Shown: in pieces, positions 26,708-35,505 of the stretch
Numbering within the stretch: the first letter of the stretch is position 1
Layout: each line of letters starts with the position of its first letter
Origin: an uncultured Clostridia bacterium
GTDB lineage: Bacteria; Bacillota; Clostridia; TANB77; CAG-508
Length of the DNA stretch: 64,000 nucleotides
Direction of reading: 5' to 3'
NCBI GenBank assembly: GCA_934148985.1
Contig: CAKPDO010000001.1
Coordinates: 37,407-101,406 of the forward strand
The notes under the pieces: model-generated
What the model was told of the DNA's origin: nothing
The model's input: the letters and a program-made list of their open reading frames with translations, nothing else
The model's database searches: none
Made by a program: the position numbers and the translations under genes

Positions 26708-26749
26708 GAACCGGTCCCAAAAGAGCAATGTTCATGAAAGAACCGGTCC
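26708..26749. repeat. GAACCGGTCC direct repeat in the spoIIIAB-AC gap
   Basis: GAACCGGTCC at 26708-26717 and 26740-26749, 32 bases apart. The motif resembles the GGACCGGGTC element after uvrB. It sits inside the operon, between AB and AC. Confidence 0.6.
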
Positions 26750-26775
26750 AAAACGAACAAAAGGAGAAAAAAGGT

Positions 26776-26970
26776 ATGAATGTAGATTTATTATTCAAAA
26801 TAGCAGCTGTAGGAATATTAGTTGCGGTATTACACCAAGTGTTATGTAGAGCTGGGAGGGAGGAGCAAGCAATGATGACGACACTTGCTGGGCTTGTGAT
26901 AGTTCTCACACTTGTTATAAAAGAAATAAGCTCATTATTTGATACAGTAAGGACATTGTTTAGTTTATGA
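26776..26970 (+). CDS. spoIIIAC: Stage III sporulation protein AC
   Basis: 64 residues with two hydrophobic segments (VDLLFKIAAVGILVAVLHQVL and MMTTLAGLVIVLTLVI), the SpoIIIAC layout. The ATG follows AAAGGAG with a rather long gap. An in-frame start at 26728 would add residues that have no family match. Confidence 0.87.
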   Translation: MNVDLLFKIAAVGILVAVLHQVLCRAGREEQAMMTTLAGLVIVLTLVIKEISSLFDTVRTLFSL

Positions 26971-27020
26971 TTTAAACATGAAACAGTGTGAGGAATAAAA
27001 AATAAAAGGATGTTTAGTAA

Positions 27021-27413
27021 ATGGAAGAAGTAATTAAAATTATTGGTATTGGAATAATTGGTTTAATACTTATAATTGTAATAAAACAGTACAGGCCTGA
27101 ATTTGCGATATATATTTCACTGATAACAGGAGCCTTGATATTGTTAATGGCATTAGATGAAATTTCAAGTATTATAAATTTGCTAAAAAATATTTGCAAT
27201 AAATCTGGTGTAAATACTGGATTTTTGGCAATTTTGATTAAAATGACAGGAATTGCATTTCTTTCGGAATTTGCAATTAGCATTTGCAAAGATGCTGGAG
27301 AAAGTGCTATTGCAAGTAAGGTGGAACTGGGCAGTAAAGCACTGATTATTTCTATGTCGATACCTATTATTTATAATTTATTAGAAGTAATTTTGAAAAT
27401 TTTGCCAGATTAA
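27021..27413 (+). CDS. spoIIIAD: Stage III sporulation protein AD
   Basis: 130 residues, four hydrophobic helices. The segment LIKMTGIAFLSEFAISICKDAGESAIASKVELGSKA is characteristic of SpoIIIAD. Poor SD (AAAAGGATG). It forms part of the inner channel machinery with AC and AE. Confidence 0.92.
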   Translation: MEEVIKIIGIGIIGLILIIVIKQYRPEFAIYISLITGALILLMALDEISSIINLLKNICNKSGVNTGFLAILIKMTGIAFLSEFAISICKDAGESAIASKVELGSKALIISMSIPIIYNLLEVILKILPD

Positions 27414-27439
27414 TTTTCAAACAGAAGTGGAGTTGATAC

Positions 27440-28644
27440 TTGGGTAAGATGAAAATAAAAAAAATTTTAATGTTGATAATTTTACTTTTGTTTTTATTAG
27501 GACTAAAGCCTGTTTATGCATCAAATGAAAATTTAACAGAAGATTCAAGTTCAATTTCCTTAGATACAAGTAGTATTTTAAAAGAACAGGAGTCATCTTT
27601 AGGAATTAGGGATTTTCTGAAAGAGGCAAATAAGTATGCTTCTGATTTTACAAGTGATATTAATATTTCTGATATATTTAACATGGCGATAAAAGGCAAA
27701 ATTGATAATTCTAGTATATTAAAAAAGGTTGTAAGTTTGCTCCGGAACGCAGGTTAAAAGCACGATTAAGATTTTAATAAATATACTTGTTATAGTTTTA
27801 ATACATAGTGTAATAAAATCAATTACAGATGATTTAGAAAATAGTGAGATTTCAAAGATTGTATATTATGTCCAATACATTTTGATAGTAACTATTATAA
27901 TGGCGAATTTTACAGATATTTTAAAATTAGTAAATGATACAATAGATAATTTAATTGGATTTTCTCAAAGCTTAATACCTCTTTTAATAACACTTATGGC
28001 ATACACTGGAAGCATAACATCTACAGCAGTTTTAGAACCACTTTTACTGTTTTTGATAGAATTTATTACAAATATGATAAAAACACTAATAATGCCGATT
28101 ATATCTATAATAACTGTACTTGTGATAATTTCAAAATTGTCTGATAGAATACAAATAAGTAAACTTGGGAGTTTTTTAAAGTCAGGGATAGTATGGTTTT
28201 TAGGTGTTACACTTACATTGTTTGTAGGAGTAGTATCATTAGAAGGAAGCCTAACATCAAGTGTTGATGGAATAACAGCTAAAACTACAAAAGCAGCTGT
28301 TAGTTCATTAATACCTATCGTCCGGGAAAATTTTAGGAGATAGTGTAGATACTGTGCTTGGTTGTGGAATTATTTTAAAAAATGCTGTGGGATTAGTTGG
28401 TGTAGTAATAATAGTTGGAATTTGTATACTTCCAATTATAAAACTTGGAACTTTTAGCATAATGTATTCTCTTACCTCATGCATAATAGAACCAATAGCA
28501 GATTCTAAAATTGTAAAATTATTAGATGAAATAGGCGGGATATTTAAATTACTTTTTGCAATTTTATGTGCTGTGTCAGTTTTACTGATAATTGGCGTAA
28601 CACTTGTTATAAAGATTTCAAATAGTGGGATGATGTATAGATGA
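27440..28644 (+). CDS. spoIIIAE: Stage III sporulation protein AE, two +1 shifts at CGG
   Basis: Multipass channel protein of the feeding tube. With shifts at 27743 and 28323 the protein is 400 residues, the usual family length. It begins with a signal-like segment (LMLIILLLFLLGLKPVYA), and after the first shift reads LLGTQVKSTIKILINILVIVLIHSVIKS, then PIVGKILGDSVDTVLGCG after the second. The TTG start has GTGGAG 7 bases upstream. Three shorter ORFs without the shifts lack any known match. Confidence 0.92.
27743..27745 (+). other. CGG +1 frameshift site, SpoIIIAE Gly102
   Basis: Context CTC-CGG-A. Skipping the C gives S-L-L-G-T-Q-V-K-S-T-I. Confidence 0.9.
28323..28325 (+). other. CGG +1 frameshift site, SpoIIIAE Gly295
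   Basis: Context GTC-CGG-G, the only site with a GGG glycine codon. Skipping the C gives I-P-I-V-G-K-I-L-G-D-S. Confidence 0.9.
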
Positions 28645-29192
28645 TAAGTTTTTTGAGTAATTGGATTGAACAAATTACAATTTCTGTAATTATTGTGAGT
28701 GTTTTTGAACTTATTTTACCAAAAGGAAATTTAAAAAAATACATAAAAGTTGTTCTTGGAGTTTATATTATATTTTGCTTTATTTCGCCATTTGTAAATT
28801 CGGCTAATTTATATAATGTGAATGACATTGATTTAGAAAAAGTTGCAGAAAATCTAACTAAAGATGCAAGCAAAAATACGGGGCAACAAAGTATGGATAA
28901 TAGATTACAAAAGTTATATGTAGAAGAATTAAAGAAAAATATTTCTAAAAAAGTAGCTGAAGATGGATATGAAGTTTCAAAATGTACTATTGATGCATCA
29001 TTAAATGAGAATGAAGGCATAAATAAAATAAGTTTAAGTTTAAAAAAGAAAGGAATTGCAAGTGTTGAAAAGGTAGAAATTATGCAAGACAGTGGAAAGG
29101 AAGAAAGTAGTGATGATATAGAAAAAATAAAAGAAGAGCTGGCTACATTTTATCAAATTGATAAAGAAAAAATTGATATTAAAATTAAATGA
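28641..29192 (+). CDS. spoIIIAF: Stage III sporulation protein AF
   Basis: 183 residues, two N-terminal hydrophobic segments (ISFLSNWIEQITISVIIVSVFELILP and YIKVVLGVYIIFCFISPF) followed by a soluble domain. This matches SpoIIIAF. The start overlaps the stop of spoIIIAE by 4 bases. Confidence 0.88.
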   Translation: MISFLSNWIEQITISVIIVSVFELILPKGNLKKYIKVVLGVYIIFCFISPFVNSANLYNVNDIDLEKVAENLTKDASKNTGQQSMDNRLQKLYVEELKKNISKKVAEDGYEVSKCTIDASLNENEGINKISLSLKKKGIASVEKVEIMQDSGKEESSDDIEKIKEELATFYQIDKEKIDIKIK

Positions 29193-29207
29193 AAGGAAAG
29201 CTAAGAA

Positions 29208-29819
29208 ATGAGTAATTTTTTTAAGAGTTTAATGCCTAAAAATGATGGGGAAAAATCTAATAAAAAGAAAATTGAAAATACAGCATTTTTGGTACTCATA
29301 TTAATAATTACGCTTATTGTAATAAATACTATATGGAGAGATAAGAAAGACATAACAAATAATGAAAAAAAATCTACAAATTCTATATCTGATAAAATTT
29401 TAGCAAATGATGATATAATTTTGCAGGGAAAAACGGAACTTGAAGAAAGACTGGAAAATATATTGAGCACTATAAAAAATGTGGGAAAAGTAAATGTGCT
29501 TATAAATTATTCGGAAAGCAGCAGTATAGAAGCATTATATAATGAAAGTACAACCACAAGTAGTACAGAGGAGGGGGATTCATCTGGAGGAACAAGAAAT
29601 GTTACAGAAACTGAAACCAAAAAGGATATTGTATATTCTGAAAAGTCAGGAAGTAAGGAACCTGTAACTAAAAAAACGTTAATGCCAGCAGTTCAAGGTG
29701 CAATTATTACAGCAGAAGGAGCAAATGATGCTACAGTTAAAGCGAATATAATAAGTGCAGTTGGAGCGGTGACAGGTTTAAGTATAGAAAAGATTCAAGT
29801 TTTTGAAACACAAAAATAA
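29208..29819 (+). CDS. spoIIIAG: Stage III sporulation protein AG
   Basis: 203 residues. One membrane helix (AFLVLILIITLIVINTIW), then an extracytoplasmic ring-building domain with VGKVNVLINYSESSSIEALYN and PAVQGAIITAEGANDATVKANIISAVGAVTGL, as in SpoIIIAG. RBS GAAAGGAAAGC. Confidence 0.93.
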   Translation: MSNFFKSLMPKNDGEKSNKKKIENTAFLVLILIITLIVINTIWRDKKDITNNEKKSTNSISDKILANDDIILQGKTELEERLENILSTIKNVGKVNVLINYSESSSIEALYNESTTTSSTEEGDSSGGTRNVTETETKKDIVYSEKSGSKEPVTKKTLMPAVQGAIITAEGANDATVKANIISAVGAVTGLSIEKIQVFETQK

Positions 29820-29876
29820 AAAATAATAATGTCATGTTATTTTTAACTTGGAGTTATTATACTAGGAGGGAAAAGA

Positions 29877-30533
29877 ATGAAAAAGTTTAAAGGCAGTGAA
29901 GTTGTAATATATGCTGTGGCTTTAATGCTTGTTGCAGCCGGATATTTTAATTATATGACATTTGAAAATCAAACACAAGAAACATATTCAGAAGATATAA
30001 CAGAAATAAAGGAAGAAACGGCAAATGTAGGAGATGCGGTTTTGGTTAGTAACAATGATGTTCAAAATACGACTAATAATGCAAGTGAAAATAAAGCCCA
30101 AGAAACCCAAAGTGATGATACTAGCAAAAATAATGAAAAAGAAAACAAAAGTGATGATACAAGTGGAAATAATAATCAAGAAAAAGATGATTATTATGCG
30201 AGTTCAAAACTTGAAAGAGATAAAATGTATGCTGAAATGATTTCAAGCTATGAAAAAATATTAAATAATTCTAATTCATCAGAAGCACAAAAAACAATTG
30301 CAACACAGGAAATCACAAAAATAAATAATGCAAAAAATGCAATTATGATAAGTGAAAATTTAATTTTGACCAAAGGCTTTGAAAATTGTATTATTTTAAT
30401 TAATGATTCTAGCATAAATGTTGTTGTAAAAGCAAAAGAAGAATTAAAAAAAGAAGATGTAGCAAAAATACAAAATATAATCTCAAGAGAAATGAATACT
30501 GAAGTTCAAAATATACATATTACACAAAAATAA
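29877..30533 (+). CDS. spoIIIAH: Stage III sporulation protein AH
   Basis: 218 residues. One N-terminal membrane helix (VVIYAVALMLVAAGYFNY) and an Asn/Asp/Lys-rich linker (about residues 45-100) leading to the YscJ-like ring domain with CIILINDSSINVVVKAKE. It pairs with SpoIIQ across the septum in known spores. RBS GGAGGG. Confidence 0.9.
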   Translation: MKKFKGSEVVIYAVALMLVAAGYFNYMTFENQTQETYSEDITEIKEETANVGDAVLVSNNDVQNTTNNASENKAQETQSDDTSKNNEKENKSDDTSGNNNQEKDDYYASSKLERDKMYAEMISSYEKILNNSNSSEAQKTIATQEITKINNAKNAIMISENLILTKGFENCIILINDSSINVVVKAKEELKKEDVAKIQNIISREMNTEVQNIHITQK

Positions 30534-30535
30534 CA

Positions 30536-30581
30536 AATCCCTTATTAGACTGAAAAAATGGTCTAATGAGGGATTGTTTTA
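30536..30581 (+). terminator. Terminator after spoIIIAH
   Basis: AATCCCTTATTAGAC pairs with GTCTAATGAGGGATT (one G-T), followed by TTTT. It ends the spoIIIA operon and isolates the next locus. Confidence 0.8.
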
Positions 30582-30663
30582 TTTGGAAAAAAATGGAAAT
30601 AAAATTAATATTACAAAAATATTACAAAAATATTATATTTATGTTACAAAATAAAATTTTTAT

Positions 30664-30692
30664 TGATTTGCATCGAAAAATGATGTAAAATG
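30664..30692 (+). promoter_or_regulatory. Sigma-A promoter of the Tad-like locus
   Basis: TTGATT, 17 bases, TAAAAT, about 43 bases upstream of the CpaB-like start. Spacing is ideal, though the -35 matches only partly. Confidence 0.6.
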
Positions 30693-30734
30693 AAAAATGA
30701 ATTATGTATTTTTTATATAGAGGAGGAATTTAAA

Positions 30735-31832
30735 ATGGCATCAAATCCAATGCAAAGACAAGCAAGAAATTCATTTTTATTAGGAATGGTAATAACAATG
30801 GTGATTGCGGCAGTGATAGTAGTTTTACTATTTATGCAAATTAAAAAATTAAACGAAAAAATTCAAGAAGAACAGGCAGCAACAAAGAGTGTTTATGTTT
30901 TAACAAAGGATATAAAATCAGGACAAGTACTAACTTCAGATTTATTTTCAATGGAAACGGTAAGAGCAGAGGGAGTACCAGCAAATGCTACAAGTGACAT
31001 AGCTACAATGCTACAAAATTACTCATTATGTGATAAATCAGGAAATGATATATATACAGATACAGATGGAAGTTTATTTATGAATTCTGAAAATGGAAGT
31101 AAGGTAATTGTATATACAGAAGAAAAAACAGGAGCATATTATACACAAGGTACAAATGGGGCAAAAACATATATTGAAACAACACAAAAACCATTAGTTG
31201 CAAAAGTTGATATGAAGGCAAATACAGTAATTGCATCATCTTTTATAACAAGAGCAGATGATATAGATACAGATGATGTAAGACAACAAGAATACAATTC
31301 AGTTGCTTTGCCAGTAGACTTATTTACAGGTGATTATGTTGATATAAGATTATTATTGCCAACTGGTCAAGATTACATAGTTGTGTCAAAGAAAATGGTT
31401 ACAATACCAAAGGTAAATGAAGAATACTTGGCAGATACAATCCAAATGAAAATGGCAGAAGAAGAAATAGTTACAATGTCAAATGCAATAGTAGAAGCAT
31501 TTAGAATGGATGGAGCAAAATTATATGCAACAAAATATACAGAGGCAGGAACACAACAAGCATCATCACCTACATATGTTGTAAGTGACGAAGTTGCAAA
31601 ATTAATTGAAGCAGATCCAAATATAATATCTACAGCAATGGCAGCATTAAGTGCAAGATATAATGCAAATAATGGAGCATTGAAAAACTTAAGAAGCCAA
31701 AACATAAATGGAGCATTATCAAATTATGGAAAAGATGAAAATGTATCTCAAAAAATGGATGAAAGTATAACATCAACAAAAGAATCAAGACAACAATATT
31801 TACAATCTTTATCAGGAACTGTAGTTGAATAA
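30735..31832 (+). CDS. SAF-domain protein, CpaB/RcpC-like
   Basis: 365 residues. One N-terminal membrane helix (LGMVITMVIAAVIVVLLFMQI), then two SAF-like segments: SVYVLTKDIKSGQVLTSDLF and NSVALPVDLFTGDYVDIRLL. CpaB-type proteins stabilise the outer parts of Tad pili. The ATG follows GAGGAGG; an in-frame ATG at 30690 has no SD. First gene of the filament locus. Confidence 0.82.
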   Translation: MASNPMQRQARNSFLLGMVITMVIAAVIVVLLFMQIKKLNEKIQEEQAATKSVYVLTKDIKSGQVLTSDLFSMETVRAEGVPANATSDIATMLQNYSLCDKSGNDIYTDTDGSLFMNSENGSKVIVYTEEKTGAYYTQGTNGAKTYIETTQKPLVAKVDMKANTVIASSFITRADDIDTDDVRQQEYNSVALPVDLFTGDYVDIRLLLPTGQDYIVVSKKMVTIPKVNEEYLADTIQMKMAEEEIVTMSNAIVEAFRMDGAKLYATKYTEAGTQQASSPTYVVSDEVAKLIEADPNIISTAMAALSARYNANNGALKNLRSQNINGALSNYGKDENVSQKMDESITSTKESRQQYLQSLSGTVVE

Positions 31833-31859
31833 TTTTTATGTTAAAAGAAAGGACTTAGT

Positions 31860-32573
31860 ATGAAAAAGATAGGATTTATGGGGGCGTATGACAAAGCAAA
31901 CTTTATAACATACACAGCAAAAGTTTTAAGTTTATTAGGCTATAAGATTTTAGTAGTGGATGCAAGTAGTATACAAAAAATAAAATATATAATACCAGCT
32001 ATAAATCCTACAAAATCATATATAACCTCATTTGAAGATATAGACTTTGCGGTAGGATTTGAATCTTGGGAAGAAATAGAAAGATATCTAGGCATAAAAT
32101 TTGATACAAATGACGAAGAAATAAAAGAGAAAACAAATGATGAAATGTATGATTATATTTTAATGGATATAGATTCTACAGAAAAATTAGAGAGTTTTAA
32201 TATGGAAAAGGCGGATAAAAACTATTTTGTAACATCATTTGATTTATTTTCATTAAAAAAAGGAATAGATATATTTAAAAATGTAATAAGACCAATAGAC
32301 TTAACCAAAATAGAATTTGCTTATGAAACATCAAAAGAAGATGAAGAATATTTAAATTATATATCAATGGAATATAGGGTAAATTGGAACAATTATGTCC
32401 TATACTTCCAAATCTTAGGAGAGGACAACAAAGTTTTTGAAGAAAATCAAAGAATTGAAAAAATAAGATTTAGAAGATTAAGCATCAATTATAAAGAATC
32501 TTTAGCTTATGTAATACAAGACATTTGCAAAAATGAGAACATTAGTAAAATAAGAAGAACGATGAAAGATTAG
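31860..32573 (+). CDS. MinD/CpaE-like protein without a P-loop
   Basis: 237 residues. The fold pattern of MinD/CpaE ATPases is visible (KKIGFMGAYDKANFITYTAKVLSLLGYKILVVDAS), but the GKGGxGKT loop is absent, so it probably does not hydrolyse ATP. It is immediately upstream of a P-loop-bearing CpaE-like gene and may act as its partner. RBS GAAAGGAC. Confidence 0.6.
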   Translation: MKKIGFMGAYDKANFITYTAKVLSLLGYKILVVDASSIQKIKYIIPAINPTKSYITSFEDIDFAVGFESWEEIERYLGIKFDTNDEEIKEKTNDEMYDYILMDIDSTEKLESFNMEKADKNYFVTSFDLFSLKKGIDIFKNVIRPIDLTKIEFAYETSKEDEEYLNYISMEYRVNWNNYVLYFQILGEDNKVFEENQRIEKIRFRRLSINYKESLAYVIQDICKNENISKIRRTMKD

Positions 32574-32584
32574 AGGGTGAGAAA

Positions 32585-33431
32585 ATGGCAATAGTTACTT
32601 TTTGGAATGGAACAGATGAACAAGTTCGGAACTACATCAAGCAGTATTGCATATGCAACAGAACTTGCAATTAAGCATAATATAAAAATTTTACTTGTAT
32701 CTACATCACTAAATGATAATTTGATGAAAGAAAGTTTTTGGCAAGAAAAAAAGAAGAAAAGTTTTTCACTATTTAGTGGAAGCACAAGAGGCAGAGAAGT
32801 TGAAACAGGGGGAATTGTAGGATTAGACAGAATGATAAGAAGCAACAAATTAACTCCAGAAATAATAACAGATTATGCAAAAATTCTTTTAACAAATAGA
32901 TTAGAGGTGCTATTAGGCGTAGAGGGAGATTTTGAACAGTACAAACAGATAAAGGCAAAATATGCTCAAGTTATATCATCAGCCGGAAAATATTATGATA
33001 TGGTAATAGTAGATTTAGACAAAAACATAGGAAATCAGGAAACGGTTGATATTCTTAACACATCAGATATAATTATAGCATTAACATCACAAAGAGCTAA
33101 ACAAATCGAAAAAATTCAAGAGATGATTAAAGAAGGTAAAATTTTAAATGAACAAAAAACAATTATGACAATTGGTAAATACATGGAAAATACAAAATAT
33201 AATGCTAAAAACATAACAAGAAACTTATTAAAACAAAAAGATATGATAAATACAATTCCATATAATAATTTATTTTTTGAAGCAACACAAGAAGGAACAG
33301 TTATAGATTTATTTTTAAATTTAATGAGAGTTAAGGAAAAAGATAGTAATTATAACTTTGTACAAGAAATAAATAATTTAAATGAAATTGTAAAAGGAAA
33401 ATATGAACTTCTACAAATGATAAAACAATAA
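32585..33431 (+). CDS. CpaE/MinD-like ATPase, one +1 shift at CGG
   Basis: 281 residues with the shift at codon 15. Start ATG 32585 has AGGGTGAG upstream. The start reads MAIVTFWNGTDEQV then GTTSSSIAYATELAIKHNIKILLVSTS, where the shifted Gly opens a deviant Walker A (GTTSSS). Later parts (YDMVIVDLDKNIGN, TSDIIIALTSQRAKQIEK) are typical of CpaE. A downstream in-frame ATG (32607) would lose the P-loop region. Probable pilus assembly localiser. Confidence 0.85.
32627..32629 (+). other. CGG +1 frameshift site, CpaE-like Gly15
   Basis: Context GTT-CGG-A. Skipping the C gives E-Q-V-G-T-T-S-S-S-I-A, the deviant P-loop. Confidence 0.87.
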
Positions 33432-33477
33432 TTCCTAATTGGAAACTGGGATTTTTACCAAAGGAAAGGAGGAAGCC

Positions 33478-33501
33478 TTGTTAAAAATTAACAAAGGTTA
33501 G
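33478..33501 (+). CDS. Possible 7-codon leader peptide before tadA
   Basis: AAAGGAGG is followed by TTG-TTA-AAA-ATT-AAC-AAA-GGT-TAG (peptide MLKINKG). The leader itself contains a TTGTTAA/TTAACAA stem (33478-33494). The downstream tadA ATG has no clear SD, so coupled translation is possible. Confidence 0.4.
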   Translation: MLKINKG

Positions 33502-33508
33502 AAAAATA

Positions 33509-35489
33509 ATGACAATAATAAATCTTTTACTTATAGTTGTAGTATTAGGTATAGCTGTACTTATGATATATTTTCATATTAATTCACAAAAAAATGCAGA
33601 AGTAGTAACAAAAATGGATGTAGACGACCAGACCTATACTTTAAACAAAATGATAGAATTCATCAAAAGAAGACTAGATGAAATTACAAAAATAAATTTA
33701 TATGATATAGGGCTATCTGAAGAAGAATTAAAAAGAAGAAAAAATAAAAAATATGAATTGAAAAAAGCTTTAAAGGGTTGTACATATGGAGATGTAAATG
33801 ATAAAAAATATGTTAAAGAACTAATATTTGACTTACTTTCAAAAGAGTATGGAGTAACAGAAATGAATATATCAAAAGCAATCCCATTTGATATACCATC
33901 TGTTTTGACATCTCAGGATAAATTTGATATTTTAATTTATATTTATAAAAAAGAATTTGGATATGAAGCATTAAGTGAGCTTATAAAAAAATATAAATTG
34001 GATGAATTCAAATATATACAAGGTGAAACAAAACCTTGCTATGTAATTACAGAAGACGAAATAAGTGAAATATATGAAAAAGAAAATATAACATTATCAT
34101 TTAGCGACAAATTAAATATAGTAGTACAGAGAATATACCAACAATACAAAGGTTATTCAAGTATAGATGAAATAAGAGATATGAATATAGATGGTGTATC
34201 TGGTGGTGTATCAGGTCTTCCAGAAAGTTTCATAAGCCAAGTTGCACAAACAGATTCAGCAGATTATTTAGCACAAATAGAAGAACACAAAGTTCAACGT
34301 GCATGTGACAGTATTTGGATAATGTTTCATGGTAAATCAATACGTTTAGGATTTTTATCATTTGGAACAGAAGCAGAGCTAAAAAGGGTATGCCAAAATA
34401 TTTATAAATACAATAACCCTGGACAGTTATCAGATACAAATGGTTATAAAATCAACGAAATGAAAGATGGTTCTCGTGTCGTTGTTGTAAGACCATCAAT
34501 GTCAGAAACATGGGCATTCTTCGTAAGAAAATTCGACGTAAAAAGAGCAACTTTGGAGCAAATAGTTTTATATCCTGGAAAAGAAGATACAATAGAGCTA
34601 TTAAAATACCTTGTTAAAGGTGCAAGAATTATATCGCTAACAGGAGAACAAGGATGCCGGAAAAACAACAATGCTTATGGCTATGATTGAAAATATATAT
34701 GAAACAATGAACTTACGTATCACAGAAACAGCGTTCGAGTTACACTTAAGAAAAATTTATCCAACTCGTAACATAGTTTCAATGCGTGAAACAGATACAA
34801 TTGCTGGTCAAGAGTGTTTGGACGTTCAAAAGAAAACAGATGGTTCTGTTAACATCATCGGTGAGGTTGCAACAGACCCCGTAGCATCTTGGATGATACA
34901 ATCAGCCCAAGTTGCATCTAAATTTACATTATTTACTCACCACGCTAAAACATTCCCAGACTTAGTAACAGCTTTAAGAAACTCAATGCTTAGAGCAGGA
35001 GTTTTCAAAAATGAAAAAACAGCAGAAGAACAAGTTGTACAAGTATTAAATTTTGATATTCACTTAGTAAAAGACTATAGAGGAAATCGTTACATAGAAA
35101 GAATTACAGAATGTGTACCTGTTGAAAATAAAAATGAGTATACATTTGACCACAGAAATGAAAAAACTTTAGAGGGAAAATTTGATAAATTTTTCGATAA
35201 TGCAACACACTATTTTATGAAAACGACAGACAAGCAATTATATGTTTACAGAAATATATTAGAATATGTAGATGGGGAATATATAATTACAAATAAAATA
35301 TCAGACAAAAACATAAGAGAAATGAGACTTAATATGACAGATTCAGATGCAAAAGATTTTGATAATTTCGTTGAAAGACATTGGGGAAAAGAAAGTGTTT
35401 ACAGAATGGAAGATGAAAGAAAAGAAAAATCTAAAATTGCAGCAGGAATGATAAAAAAAGGTAAAAAGGCAAAACCAGCCATAGAGTAA
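33509..35489 (+). CDS. TadA-like secretion ATPase, one +1 shift at CGG
   Basis: About 659 residues with the shift at codon 384. An N-terminal membrane helix (INLLLIVVVLGIAVLMIYF) is unusual for TadA. The core: TGEQGCGKTTMLMAMIE (Walker A, Gly from the shift), VNIIGEVATDPVASWMIQSAQ (Walker B/GE), LFTHHAKTFPDLVTALRNS (His box). This powers filament assembly in Tad/type IV-like systems. Without the shift the protein ends before the catalytic Lys. Confidence 0.9.
34658..34660 (+). other. CGG +1 frameshift site, TadA-like Gly384 (Walker A)
   Basis: Context TGC-CGG-A. Skipping the C gives G-E-Q-G-C-G-K-T-T-M-L; frame 0 gives C-R-K-N-N-N-A-Y and a stop at 34688. Confidence 0.95.
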
Positions 35490-35505
35490 GGAGGTGGAAT
35501 TTATA

